Below, piece after piece: positions 8,046 through 16,365 of a DNA stretch of 37,080 bases. The DNA lies in the NCBI GenBank assembly GCA_017634255.1, contig JAGBNT010000072.1, positions 1 through 37,080 on the forward strand. The letters run 5' to 3'. The stretch comes from Lachnospiraceae bacterium (GTDB lineage: Bacteria; Bacillota_A; Clostridia; Lachnospirales; Lachnospiraceae). The number at the start of each line of letters is the position of its first letter. The first letter of the stretch is position 1. The notes beneath the pieces are model-generated. The model saw only the letters and a list, made by a program, of their open reading frames with translations. It was not told the origin of the DNA and made no database searches. Made by a program: the position numbers and the translations under genes.

Positions 8046-8450
8046 ATGAAGATAGAAAACGGAAATTATCTATCCATAAACGAGGTGAAGGATAAATACC
8101 TTAACTCCTCGGGAAATATAAATATCAAGGGCATGGATGCCACGAAGAGCTTCGCGGATATATTAAAGGGCAAGGAGATCGAGCAGGAGGCGGCGCCCTC
8201 CTTAAGATTTTCCAAGCACGCTTCCCAGAGACTTTCGGACAGGAATATAAACTTAAGCTCGGAGCAGCTTAACAGGCTCACGGAAGCTACAGGAAGGGCG
8301 TCAGAGAAGGGAATCAACGACTCTCTTGTAATGGTGGACAATATGGCTTTCATAGTAAATACCGGCAGCAGGACGGTGGTTACGGCAATGGATGCCATGG
8401 ACACGAAGACGCAGGTCTTTTCGAATATAGACGGAGCGATATTCGCATAG
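8046..8450 (+). CDS. Flagellar operon protein, TIGR02530 family
   Basis: This 134-residue protein sits between flgD and flgE, where a small family known only as flagellar operon protein TIGR02530 occurs in many Firmicutes and some deltaproteobacteria. The family core is recognisable: FSKHASQRLSDRNI (from about residue 54), then a helix and a C-terminal beta segment (VMVDNMAFIVN, then SRTVVTAMD). Its molecular function is unknown; a hook-assembly role is inferred from position only. An upstream GTG (8037) and TTG (8040) are in frame, but AGAGG at 8033-8037 is correctly spaced only for the ATG at 8046. Confidence 0.85.
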   Translation: MKIENGNYLSINEVKDKYLNSSGNINIKGMDATKSFADILKGKEIEQEAAPSLRFSKHASQRLSDRNINLSSEQLNRLTEATGRASEKGINDSLVMVDNMAFIVNTGSRTVVTAMDAMDTKTQVFSNIDGAIFA

Positions 8451-8500
8451 AGCTTTGAGTTTTCAGCTCAATGCAGCTATGCGGCAAATCGACAATGAAG

Positions 8501-8529
8501 TTGCAAATATGATTACTTACAGTTAAAAT
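8501..8529 (+). promoter_or_regulatory. Candidate sigma-A promoter before flgE
   Basis: TTGCAA at 8501-8506 and TAAAAT at 8524-8529 are separated by 17 nt (consensus TTGACA-N17-TATAAT; 4/6 and 5/6). They lie in the AT-rich 114-nt spacer before flgE. A start near 8536 would leave a short leader with GGAGGA at 8551-8556. The same two hexamers with the same spacing occur before the predicted rpsB leader (36906-36934). Confidence 0.45.
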
Positions 8530-8564
8530 TAAAATGACTTTCAATATTTTGGAGGAAATGCCTT

Positions 8565-10031
8565 ATGATGAGATCACTTTTCTCGGGAGTTGCTGGATTA
8601 AGGACTCACCAGACGAGAATGGACGTAATCGGTAACAATATAGCAAACGTAAATACAGTAGCATATAAATCCAGCTCCATGACCTTCCAGGATCTGCTCT
8701 ATCAGACCACTCAGAACGCATCCGGAGCAAATGCGGCAACGGGTCGTGCAGGTATCAACGCAAAGCAGATAGGTCTCGGTGTTGCGACTGGTTCCATTTC
8801 CACCGCCATAGCTACGGGAGGCTCCAACGAGCAGACGGGAAATCCCTTTGATATAAAGATAAACGGCTCCAGCTTTTTCGTTGTTAACGACGGAAATAAC
8901 CAGTACTTTACAAGGGCAGGCGCATTTAACGTGGATGCGGAGGGAACCCTTTGCATGTCCTCCAACGGTTATAACGTAATGGGCTACAGGACCACGGAGG
9001 ATGCTCTCGGAAATACCGTTATAGACACATCCCAGTTAAGGACTCTTCCGATCATGAGCGAGACCAACCAGGTTTCGGACCCCATGATGACTGAGAGAGC
9101 CTATGTCAATGGAATTATCGACCAGAACGACGATTCCCTGGATACCGACAAGGGTAAGATAGTGACCTTTGCCTTTTACGATAACTTAGGCTACAGCTAT
9201 ACCGCCCAGTTTTCCATAAAGCCCGTAACTACCGGAACGGCGCCCAATATCGTAAAGACCCCTCACCAGTATACGATGACGATGACGGATATCTTCAATT
9301 CCGAGGGTGAGAGTATAATGAAGGACAATACCGGTAAGGAAATGACAGCTGCGGCAAAGCAGACCGCGTTAGCCAGTGCAATTCAGCCGCAGACGCTCGT
9401 ATTCAGCGAGGCGACCGGAGCCTTTGTAAGCTCCAGCGGAAAGACAATAGATACCGAAACCAAGCGCTGCGATGTTGAGATAAATCTTTCCGCCCTTGGA
9501 GCCTATAATAAGACCTTTGCTGCCACGGATATAAAGAGCAATGTGGTGGAAAACGCAACAGGACAGCATATAATGATGGACCTGGCACAGATAAAGGATA
9601 TAGATAACAACGGAACCTCTACGGTCAACGGCGGACGCGGAACCGTGGAATCCACAGAGGGCGCAGGCTGGAAGGTGGGAGAGCTTTCCTCCATCTCCAT
9701 ATCGGTTGACGGACGTATCACCGGCGCCTATACAAACGGTCAGACAAAGCTTTTGGGGCAGATAGCCACGGCGAGCTTCGCTAATGCTTCCGGTCTTGAG
9801 AAGTCAGGAGATAACCTTTACAGCCAGACCGCAAACTCCGGAGAAGCTATAATCGGAGATATCACAGCCGACGGCGGCTCCATGAACACCGGTAACCTTG
9901 AGATGAGTAACGTGGATCTTTCCCAGGAGTTCACTACAATGATAACCACCCAGAGAGGCTTCCAGGCTAACAGCCGTGTCATCACCGTTTCCGATACCCT
10001 GCTTGAGGAGCTCGTAAATCTTAAGAGGTAA
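8565..10031 (+). CDS. flgE: Flagellar hook protein FlgE
   Basis: FlgE polymerises into the flexible hook outside the cell. The 488-residue protein has the rod/hook N-terminal motif (residues 1-35: SLFSGVAGLRTHQTRMD, then GNNIANVNT) and the matching C-terminal helix (NVDLSQEFTTMITTQRGFQ, ending LLEELVNLK), which pair to form the D0 domain. The middle is a longer surface region, as in other Clostridia. Two ATGs in a row (8565 and 8568) follow GGAGGA at 8551-8556; the first is used here. The stop is 3 nt before the TTG of the histidine kinase, so the kinase is probably co-transcribed and translationally coupled. Confidence 0.97.
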   Translation: MMRSLFSGVAGLRTHQTRMDVIGNNIANVNTVAYKSSSMTFQDLLYQTTQNASGANAATGRAGINAKQIGLGVATGSISTAIATGGSNEQTGNPFDIKINGSSFFVVNDGNNQYFTRAGAFNVDAEGTLCMSSNGYNVMGYRTTEDALGNTVIDTSQLRTLPIMSETNQVSDPMMTERAYVNGIIDQNDDSLDTDKGKIVTFAFYDNLGYSYTAQFSIKPVTTGTAPNIVKTPHQYTMTMTDIFNSEGESIMKDNTGKEMTAAAKQTALASAIQPQTLVFSEATGAFVSSSGKTIDTETKRCDVEINLSALGAYNKTFAATDIKSNVVENATGQHIMMDLAQIKDIDNNGTSTVNGGRGTVESTEGAGWKVGELSSISISVDGRITGAYTNGQTKLLGQIATASFANASGLEKSGDNLYSQTANSGEAIIGDITADGGSMNTGNLEMSNVDLSQEFTTMITTQRGFQANSRVITVSDTLLEELVNLKR

Positions 10032-10034
10032 TTA

Positions 10035-12710
10035 TTGAACATCTTATTATTATTGTACATCTTAGCGGCGGTGGGCTCCTTTGCGGAGCTCATCGCATTT
10101 CGCATATTTGTAAAAAGACCCAGACCGGAATTTGTGCTGTTTTTTATGGCATGCCTTATAGCCAATCTGGGTTATCTTGCGTTGGCATTTTCCAGAAATC
10201 TGCCGGAGGCAGTGCTCGCCAATAAGCTTACCTATCTCGGCGGGATATTTCTGCCCTTTTTCATGCTCCAGACAATAGCCGAATTTTGCAATACAAAGCT
10301 TCCGAAGCTATTGACGAAGCTGCTGTTTATCTATAGCTGCGTGGTCTTTGTACTGGTGTGCACCATAGGCTACAGCCAGATCTATTACCGGCAAATGGCT
10401 CTGGGAGAGTTCCTGAAGGTCAGGTATCTATGGAAGACCTACGGACCGGCGCACATCCTTTTTCCTATACTGCTTTATACCGAGATAGCCCTGGCGGTGG
10501 TAATAGTCCTAAGGTCGATAAGGAAGCAGAAAAATGTGGCGCTCAGGACGACGGTTATGCTGCTGTGGGGACTTGTATTTTCTATCCTCGCCTATGTCAT
10601 CGAGAGAACCTTTGGGCTGCCGGTGGAGCTGGTGGGCTTTTCCTACGTCATTTTCGCCTTTTTCCATATAGATATAGCCGCCCGGATGCAGATTTACGAC
10701 ATAGACTACAACATAGAGGAGGTCTTCGGTCATTCCCAGTCAAACGGCTACATTTCCTTTAACAGCAGCTTCTGCCTTATGAACTACAATTCCCTGGCGG
10801 CGGACTATTTTAATGAGCTCAAGAAGCTGCAAAGGGGGTCCAACAAGTACGAGGACAGCTCAGGCATCAACAGATATATCATAAACTGGTTAAGGAGTCT
10901 GGATGCGCAGGCGGAATTTCCGGTATGTACTACCTTTGACCACAACGACAGGAATTTCCGGTGCAGCGCCAACCGCCTTAACGGTATCGGGAAGAAAACC
11001 TACGGCTATATGGTAGAGATAGTGGACGATACCGCCTCCCGACAGTATATAAGGCTTCTAAATAATTACAATAAAACCCTGGAGGAATCCGTTGAGACGG
11101 CGGAGAAGGCGGACCGGGCAAAGTCGAGATTCCTTGCCAACATGTCCCATGAGATACGAACCCCCATAAACGTTATCCTCGGAATGAACGAGATGACCTT
11201 AAGGGAGGCTAAGGATGAGAATATCATTGAGTATTCAAACAATATACGGACGGCAGGTCGTACCCTTCTTGCCCTTATCAACTCCATCCTGGATTTCTCC
11301 AAGATAGAGGACGGCAAGATGGATATTGTGACCGTGGACTATGATACTGCCGGTCTTATAAACGAGCTCATAATAATGGCGCAGGAGAGGGCAGACGAGA
11401 AGGGGCTTACCCTTCAAAGCGAGATATCCGGGGAGCTGCCATCGAAGCTGCACGGTGATGATGTGAGAGTGCGCCAGATAATCACCAATCTCCTGACCAA
11501 TGCGATAAAGTATACCTCGGAGGGAAGAGTAACTTTAAGGATAAGTGTCAGGGAAGCCGCGGAGAAAAGCGTTCGGCTGCTGGTGGAGGTGGAGGACACC
11601 GGTATCGGTATTCGCGACGAGGACAGGGGAAGGCTCTTTGCCTCCTTCGAAAGACTAGAGGAGGAGAAAAACAGGAATATCGAGGGAACGGGTCTGGGAA
11701 TATCCATTGTACAAAGACTTCTTGAGATGATGGGAAGCGAGCTTAAGGTCGATTCCACCTATGGAAAGGGCTCCCGCTTTTACTTCGAGCTGGAGCAGGG
11801 GATAGCCGATGCGGCGCCTATGGGACTTCTCGATAAGAGGGAGGGAATTGCCGCGGATCAGGAAAATGACAGGTTTATATATGCGCCGGAGGCAGAGGTT
11901 TTACTGGTGGACGATAACAGGATGAATCTCATGGTTGCAAAGGGGCTCCTAAAGCGAAACGGAGTAAGGCTTACCCTGGCTGAAAGCGGTATAAAGGCTC
12001 TCGAACTCGCGGAAAAGCACAGCTTCGATATCATATTCCTGGATCACCTTATGCCGGAGCTGGGCGGTATCGAAACCTTAAAGCGCCTAAGGAGCGGAGG
12101 GCTGCTTAAGGAGGATACGAAGGTCATAATGATGACCGCAAACGCCATTTTAGGCGCAAGGGAGCTCTATCTTAAGGAGGGCTTCGACGGTTATCTTTCA
12201 AAGCCCGTAAATGTAGACGACCTGGAGACTGCGTTAGCGAAGTTTCTGCCTGAGTCCATGATATCCTACAAGACAAAGGAGGAGCAGGAAAAAGAGAAGA
12301 GCTCCGAGAGCCGGGATGACGCAGATGCGATACCTCCGGCATTTAAAGGCGGTCAAAGTGACTCCGCCGGAAATGGGGACATACTGTTTATCGACAGGGA
12401 AAAGGGTCTGCAGTACGCCAAGGGCGATGAAGATTTTTATAACGAGATGGTGGACTTGTATGTGGAGCTTAAGGAGGAGAGAGTGGAGGCCTTGAATACT
12501 GCTCTGGAAAACAGGGACATCAAGAGCTATGTTATCGCTTCCCACGACCTTAAGAGCAATTCCAGACTCATAGGTGCTGAGAATTTTGCCGAGCTTGCCT
12601 GGAAAATGGAGAGTGCAGGGAAACAGGAGGATATTGACTATATCGAAGCACATCACTCCGAACTTATGTCAACCTATGATAAAATTATAGAAGTATTATC
12701 AAAAATGTGA
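10035..12710 (+). CDS. Seven-TM hybrid sensor histidine kinase (HisKA-HATPase-REC-HPt)
   Basis: This is a membrane-bound hybrid kinase of 891 residues. Order of parts: about seven membrane helices (1-215) like the 7TM sensor module of histidine kinases; a PAS-like region (about 225-335); a coiled segment; HisKA with phospho-acceptor H372 (MSHEIRTPIN); an HATPase domain with N-box (NLLTNAIKY, about 485-493), DTGIGI (521-526) and GTGLGI (551-556); a receiver with D626/D627, phospho-acceptor D670 in FLDHLMP, T701 and K723; and a C-terminal HPt-like domain with H837 in ASHDLK. All relay residues are present, so it should autophosphorylate and pass phosphate His-Asp-His to a separate receiver, which is not adjacent. 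The TTG start lies 3 nt after flgE with AAGAGG at 10023-10028. The ligand is unknown. A kinase is not part of the standard operon here. Confidence 0.9.
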   Translation: MNILLLLYILAAVGSFAELIAFRIFVKRPRPEFVLFFMACLIANLGYLALAFSRNLPEAVLANKLTYLGGIFLPFFMLQTIAEFCNTKLPKLLTKLLFIYSCVVFVLVCTIGYSQIYYRQMALGEFLKVRYLWKTYGPAHILFPILLYTEIALAVVIVLRSIRKQKNVALRTTVMLLWGLVFSILAYVIERTFGLPVELVGFSYVIFAFFHIDIAARMQIYDIDYNIEEVFGHSQSNGYISFNSSFCLMNYNSLAADYFNELKKLQRGSNKYEDSSGINRYIINWLRSLDAQAEFPVCTTFDHNDRNFRCSANRLNGIGKKTYGYMVEIVDDTASRQYIRLLNNYNKTLEESVETAEKADRAKSRFLANMSHEIRTPINVILGMNEMTLREAKDENIIEYSNNIRTAGRTLLALINSILDFSKIEDGKMDIVTVDYDTAGLINELIIMAQERADEKGLTLQSEISGELPSKLHGDDVRVRQIITNLLTNAIKYTSEGRVTLRISVREAAEKSVRLLVEVEDTGIGIRDEDRGRLFASFERLEEEKNRNIEGTGLGISIVQRLLEMMGSELKVDSTYGKGSRFYFELEQGIADAAPMGLLDKREGIAADQENDRFIYAPEAEVLLVDDNRMNLMVAKGLLKRNGVRLTLAESGIKALELAEKHSFDIIFLDHLMPELGGIETLKRLRSGGLLKEDTKVIMMTANAILGARELYLKEGFDGYLSKPVNVDDLETALAKFLPESMISYKTKEEQEKEKSSESRDDADAIPPAFKGGQSDSAGNGDILFIDREKGLQYAKGDEDFYNEMVDLYVELKEERVEALNTALENRDIKSYVIASHDLKSNSRLIGAENFAELAWKMESAGKQEDIDYIEAHHSELMSTYDKIIEVLSKM

Positions 12711-12850
12711 TAAAATGTGCAGTGGACATTTTACCGGCAGGCTTTGGCGCGCCGGAAAGGTCAGTGCACCCGGCGAGGGAATTTCGCAGGCGACATTTTT
12801 TCTTAAAGTCGCAGGCGCGGGTGCAACAAGCAGTAAGGTTAGAGAAGACT
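12711..12850 (+). other. GC-rich spacer between the kinase gene and flbD
   Basis: This 140-nt spacer carries two small inverted repeats: CCGGC/GCCGG around a 12-nt loop near 12733-12754, and GCGAC/GTCGC flanking an AT-rich loop near 12791-12813. No convincing promoter hexamer pair or gene is seen. An open frame from GTG 12707 runs through it into flbD, but the translation lacks FlbD character before the ATG at 12851. It may be the scar left by insertion of the kinase gene; that is inference. Confidence 0.4.
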
Positions 12851-13039
12851 ATGATCGAGCTTACAAAACTTAATGAGACCGTTATCATGATAAATGAGGA
12901 CTATATCGAGGTCATTGAGGAAACACCCGATACCGTGATCACTATGACCACAGGCAGGAAGCTCATAGTAAAAGAAAGTAGACAAGAGATAAAAAATCTA
13001 GTAAAATCGTATAAGCGAGAGATTGGCGAACAAGGGTAG
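12851..13039 (+). CDS. flbD: FlbD/SwrD family small flagellar protein
   Basis: This 62-residue protein matches the FlbD/SwrD (YlzI) family. It opens with IELTKLN, has the NEDYIEVIEETPDTVI beta core, then the TGRKLIVKES segment and a short charged helix. In Bacillus subtilis SwrD is needed for full flagellar power and swarming. Here the gene is immediately upstream of motA, which fits a role with the stators. The frame is open back to 12707, but the ATG at 12851 gives the usual family length and follows an AGAGAAG ribosome-binding stretch at 12841-12847. Confidence 0.92.
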   Translation: MIELTKLNETVIMINEDYIEVIEETPDTVITMTTGRKLIVKESRQEIKNLVKSYKREIGEQG

Positions 13040-13084
13040 ATTTCGCTTATTTTTCGCGTTTTCGGATATTTTTAGGAGCTATTC

Positions 13085-13873
13085 ATGGATTTAGGTTCGC
13101 TGATTGGATTAGTTGTATGCTTCGGTCTGATGTTCTACGGAATAGTTGGTTCCAACGGAATGTCGGCACTGATGTCTTTCCTTGACAGAGACTCCGCGTT
13201 CATCACCTTCGGAGGCGCTTTCATGGCTGTCATGGCGGGAAATACCATAGATTCCTTCGTGACAGGAGCCAAGACCTTTACTCAGATAATGAGCCTGCCG
13301 AAGATGAAGGCCTCTGATATGATCACACAGATCATCAACCTTTCTAACGTGGCAAGGCGTGAGGGTCTGCTTTCCCTGGAGGAAGCGGCGGGAAACATAG
13401 ACGATGCCTTTTTGAAAAAGGGCATACTGCTTGTAGTAGACGGTACCGATCCCGAGCTTGTGCGCTCCATAATGGAAACGGAAATGGACGCGATAGAGAC
13501 AAGGCACAAGACGAACATCCAGTTCTGGGAGGACGTTGGAGGCATGGGTCCCTCCTGGGGAATGATCGGTACGCTTATCGGACTTATAAACATGCTTAAG
13601 AACCTTTCGGATCCCTCCTCCATCGGACCTGCTATGGCGGTGGCACTTGTCACTACCTTCTACGGCTCGCTGCTGGCGAACTGGATATGTACCCCGGTCG
13701 CTACCAAGCTGAAGAGAAAAAATGACGCGGAAATGATGGTAAAAGGAATAGAGGTCGAGGGACTTCTTTCGATACAGGCAGGAGAAAACCCCAGGGTTAT
13801 AGAGGAGAAGCTAAAGTCCTTCCTGACACCCAAGGAAGCGGCAAGCTTCGTTTCCGAAGGCGGTGGTGAATAA
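13085..13873 (+). CDS. motA: Flagellar stator protein MotA (PomA-like)
   Basis: MotA forms the pentameric ring of the stator ion channel and pushes on FliG. The 262-residue protein has four membrane helices and the cytoplasmic loop rich in charged residues (DIAL-type ETEMDAIETRHK region). The TM3/TM4 segment (GMIGTLIGLINML, then IGPAMAVALVTTFYG) is very like sodium-driven PomA. Thr163, Thr190 and Thr191 fall where PomA has Thr158, Thr185 and Thr186. The length also matches PomA rather than the longer enteric MotA. The stop overlaps the motB ATG by 1 nt, giving coupled, balanced translation. Confidence 0.95.
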   Translation: MDLGSLIGLVVCFGLMFYGIVGSNGMSALMSFLDRDSAFITFGGAFMAVMAGNTIDSFVTGAKTFTQIMSLPKMKASDMITQIINLSNVARREGLLSLEEAAGNIDDAFLKKGILLVVDGTDPELVRSIMETEMDAIETRHKTNIQFWEDVGGMGPSWGMIGTLIGLINMLKNLSDPSSIGPAMAVALVTTFYGSLLANWICTPVATKLKRKNDAEMMVKGIEVEGLLSIQAGENPRVIEEKLKSFLTPKEAASFVSEGGGE

Positions 13874-14733
13874 TGGCTAAGAAGAAAGAAGATCCGCCGA
13901 AGCCGGGAGCGCCGGCGTGGACCGCGACCTTCGGTGACCTGATGAACCTGCTCCTGTGCTTCTTCGTTCTGCTTTTCTCGATGTCTACCATTGATGCGGC
14001 GAAGTACCAGGAGATCGTTAATTCCTTTGCCGAGACCTTCAGTATCTTTCAGGCGGGAGGAAATTCCATAGGCGACGGCGTTATGATATCCAACGGCGTC
14101 AGTCAGCTGAACGAGCTTTCGACGTATTTCGATTCGATGGGATTGACCAGCGAGGGAGAAAGGGATAACGAGGAAGCCAACAACAATTCCGACTCCAGCG
14201 CCCAGGACAGCGAAAATAAGGGCGATCCGGCGGAGTTAAAGGAGGAGCTTGAACAGGCTCAGCTTGAGGCAAGTGAAAAGCTTGCAGAGCAGATAGAAGA
14301 GTATGTCAGTCAGGAAAATCTGGATCATGAGATAGATATTGATTTTACTTCGCAGTATGTACTGCTGACAATGAACGGAGCATTGCTTTTTGACTCCGGA
14401 CGGGCAGAGATAAAGTCCGAGGCGGAACCGCTGGTGGACAAGATAGGCAATATCCTTATGAGGTATGCCGAATCTACGATAGAGATCGAAGGACACACCG
14501 ACAATGTGCCCATACACAATGCAAACTTTGCGGATAACGACGAGCTCTCCTCAGCCAGAGCCATGAGCGTTTTCCATTATCTGATAGACAATACGATGCT
14601 GGATCCTTCGGTCATCAAGCATACCGGAAGGGGGGAGTACATTCCGATAGCGGACAACTCCACTCCCGAGGGCAGGGCTAAAAACCGGAGGGTTGAGGTA
14701 AAGATATATAATGAATTGAGCGATGCCTCATAG
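13873..14733 (+). CDS. motB: Flagellar stator protein MotB (PomB-like)
   Basis: MotB is the plug and anchor of the stator: one membrane helix carrying the ion-binding Asp, then a periplasmic peptidoglycan-binding domain. The 286-residue protein has PAWTATFGDLMNLLLCFFV at 14-32 with Asp22 as the ion-binding residue, an acidic periplasmic linker (about 85-145), and an OmpA-like domain with EGHTDNVPIHN and RAKNRRVEV motifs. The helix pattern (ATF-x-DLM-x-LL-x-CFFVLL) is that of sodium-type PomB/MotS rather than proton-type MotB. It overlaps motA by 1 nt and is followed by fliL, a stator-associated protein. Confidence 0.95.
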   Translation: MAKKKEDPPKPGAPAWTATFGDLMNLLLCFFVLLFSMSTIDAAKYQEIVNSFAETFSIFQAGGNSIGDGVMISNGVSQLNELSTYFDSMGLTSEGERDNEEANNNSDSSAQDSENKGDPAELKEELEQAQLEASEKLAEQIEEYVSQENLDHEIDIDFTSQYVLLTMNGALLFDSGRAEIKSEAEPLVDKIGNILMRYAESTIEIEGHTDNVPIHNANFADNDELSSARAMSVFHYLIDNTMLDPSVIKHTGRGEYIPIADNSTPEGRAKNRRVEVKIYNELSDAS

Positions 14734-14752
14734 GTCGTAAGGGGGATATGAT

Positions 14753-15298
14753 ATGAAAAAGAACATGATGACAGTCATAATTCTCGCCCTTCTGGTCGTA
14801 AATACAGTTATTACGGGAATTATGATGTTTTCAGTAATGACCACTAATATGCAGGTGGTGGATCTCGTTAAGAAGATCTCGCTGGCAGTGGATGTGGATA
14901 TGGGAACGGCTTCGGGTATTCAGGCTACGCCCAGCGGCGGCGGTGCCAATGTGGACATAGCGGATATCGCAACCTATAACATAGCGGATCAGCTTACAGT
15001 AAAGCTTAAGCACGACCCGGAGTCCACGGATGATAAGGACAGATACGCGGTTGTGGGTATTACCCTTTCGCTTAATACCAAGGATCCTGATTACGAGGGC
15101 TATTCAGCGACTCTTGCGGATCAGGAGGGTCTTATAAAGGACGAGATAAACAAGGTTATATCATCCTATACCTATGAGGATATACAGGATACTTCAACCG
15201 AGCAGATCCAGCAGAAGATCCTGCAGAGCCTTCAGAATATGTACGGTGGTTCACAGTTTATCTGCGGGGTATCCTTCAGCTCCTGGCTGACGCAATAA
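14753..15298 (+). CDS. fliL: Flagellar basal-body-associated protein FliL
   Basis: FliL is a single-pass membrane protein that forms a periplasmic ring around stator units and supports their activity. The 181-residue protein has a short basic start, a membrane helix (about residues 6-27), a variable linker, and a C-terminal domain with the family-like pattern VVGITLSLNTKD, then LADQEGLIKDEINKVISSY. It lies 19 nt after motB and before fliM, as in other Firmicute operons. The family is divergent; the call combines topology, size and position. Confidence 0.9.
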   Translation: MKKNMMTVIILALLVVNTVITGIMMFSVMTTNMQVVDLVKKISLAVDVDMGTASGIQATPSGGGANVDIADIATYNIADQLTVKLKHDPESTDDKDRYAVVGITLSLNTKDPDYEGYSATLADQEGLIKDEINKVISSYTYEDIQDTSTEQIQQKILQSLQNMYGGSQFICGVSFSSWLTQ

Positions 15299-15371
15299 AT
15301 GTCTTCCCTCGCGGGATAGCTACCCCGTTGGTTTATCGGTATAATACTTTTGCAATAAAGGATTTTATAGA

Positions 15372-16361
15372 ATGGCAGATGTACTCTCGCAAAGTGAAAT
15401 AGATAATCTGCTCAAAGCCTTAAGCTCGGGTGAGGTTGACGTCGATGAAATGAAGGAGACGTCGGATAAGTCCGTAAAGGAGTACGACTTCAAGCGTCCT
15501 GCGAAGTTTTCAAAGGAACACTTAAGGACACTTGAGATAATCTTCGAGCACTTCGGCAGACTTCTTTCGACTAACCTTCCGGTGTATTTGAGGAAGAATG
15601 TCCAGGTCAGCGTGGTAAACTCCGAGGCGCTTACCTTTTCAGAGTTTACAAACTCCCTTGCCAATCCGGTCATCCTGGGGATAATTAACTTCAATCCCTT
15701 AAACGGATCGGTTATGATGGAGCTGGCGGCTAACCTTGGCTTTGCAATGATAGACAGGATGCTCGGAGGTCAGGGAGAGCCCCTTGAGAAGAGCAGGGAG
15801 TTTTCCGAGATAGAGCTTTCCATAGTGGAAAGGATAATGACGATCTGTGTAAGGCTTTTAAAGGAGCCCTGGCGGAACGTTATCACGGATCTGGCGCCGG
15901 TGCTGGAGAGGGTGGAGACTAATCCGCAGTTTGCGCAGATAATAGCTCCGACCGAGATGATCTCCATCGTTACGCTGAATATGAAGATAGGCGATGTTGA
16001 GGGGCTTATGAATGTCTGCTTGCCTTTCTTTACATTAGAGAGCATAATGGATAAGCTGAATACAAAGTTCTGGTTCTCCACTATGCAGAATGCTTCGGAT
16101 GAAGATTACCACGAGCATATCGAGGATATGATAAACCACGTGGATATACCTATAAAAGCCGTGCTCGGAAGCAGCACCATTACGGTTTCGGACTTTGTAA
16201 ATCTGCAGATCGGCGATATAATAAAGCTGGATTCGAAGGTTGCAGAAGAGCTCAACATATATGTTGGGGACATAAGAAAATTTACAGCCCTGCCCGGAGC
16301 GGTCAAAAAGGCATATGCAGTCAGGGTTACATCGATAGTAAGAGAAGAAGAGGAGGAATAG
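15372..16361 (+). CDS. fliM: Flagellar motor switch protein FliM
   Basis: FliM is the middle layer of the C ring and binds phosphorylated CheY through its N-terminal peptide. The 329-residue length is normal. The CheY-binding peptide LSQSEIDNLL is at residues 5-14. It is followed by a linker and the CheC-like middle domain with the family GSVMMELAANLGFAMIDRMLGG segment, and a C-terminal SpoA/FliN-type domain (GDIIKLDSKVAEELNIYV). The upstream 73-nt spacer contains a lone TATAAT (15340-15345) without a partner hexamer. The stop is 4 nt before fliY. Confidence 0.97.
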   Translation: MADVLSQSEIDNLLKALSSGEVDVDEMKETSDKSVKEYDFKRPAKFSKEHLRTLEIIFEHFGRLLSTNLPVYLRKNVQVSVVNSEALTFSEFTNSLANPVILGIINFNPLNGSVMMELAANLGFAMIDRMLGGQGEPLEKSREFSEIELSIVERIMTICVRLLKEPWRNVITDLAPVLERVETNPQFAQIIAPTEMISIVTLNMKIGDVEGLMNVCLPFFTLESIMDKLNTKFWFSTMQNASDEDYHEHIEDMINHVDIPIKAVLGSSTITVSDFVNLQIGDIIKLDSKVAEELNIYVGDIRKFTALPGAVKKAYAVRVTSIVREEEEE

Positions 16362-16365
16362 GCGC

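Noticed and set aside
12676..12688. 13-base match TATGATAAAATTA shared with the region before cheW (29928-29940)
   Set aside because: Several 13-base matches are expected by chance in a window this size, and this copy is within the kinase coding sequence.
12707..12850. A 48-codon N-terminal extension of FlbD from GTG 12707
   Set aside because: The extension translates to Cys/Arg/Pro-rich sequence unlike FlbD, and the ATG at 12851 gives the family's usual size with a ribosome binding stretch.
15340..15345. TATAAT before fliM
   Set aside because: No -35-like hexamer at 16-18 nt spacing (bases near 15317 read TAGCTA).
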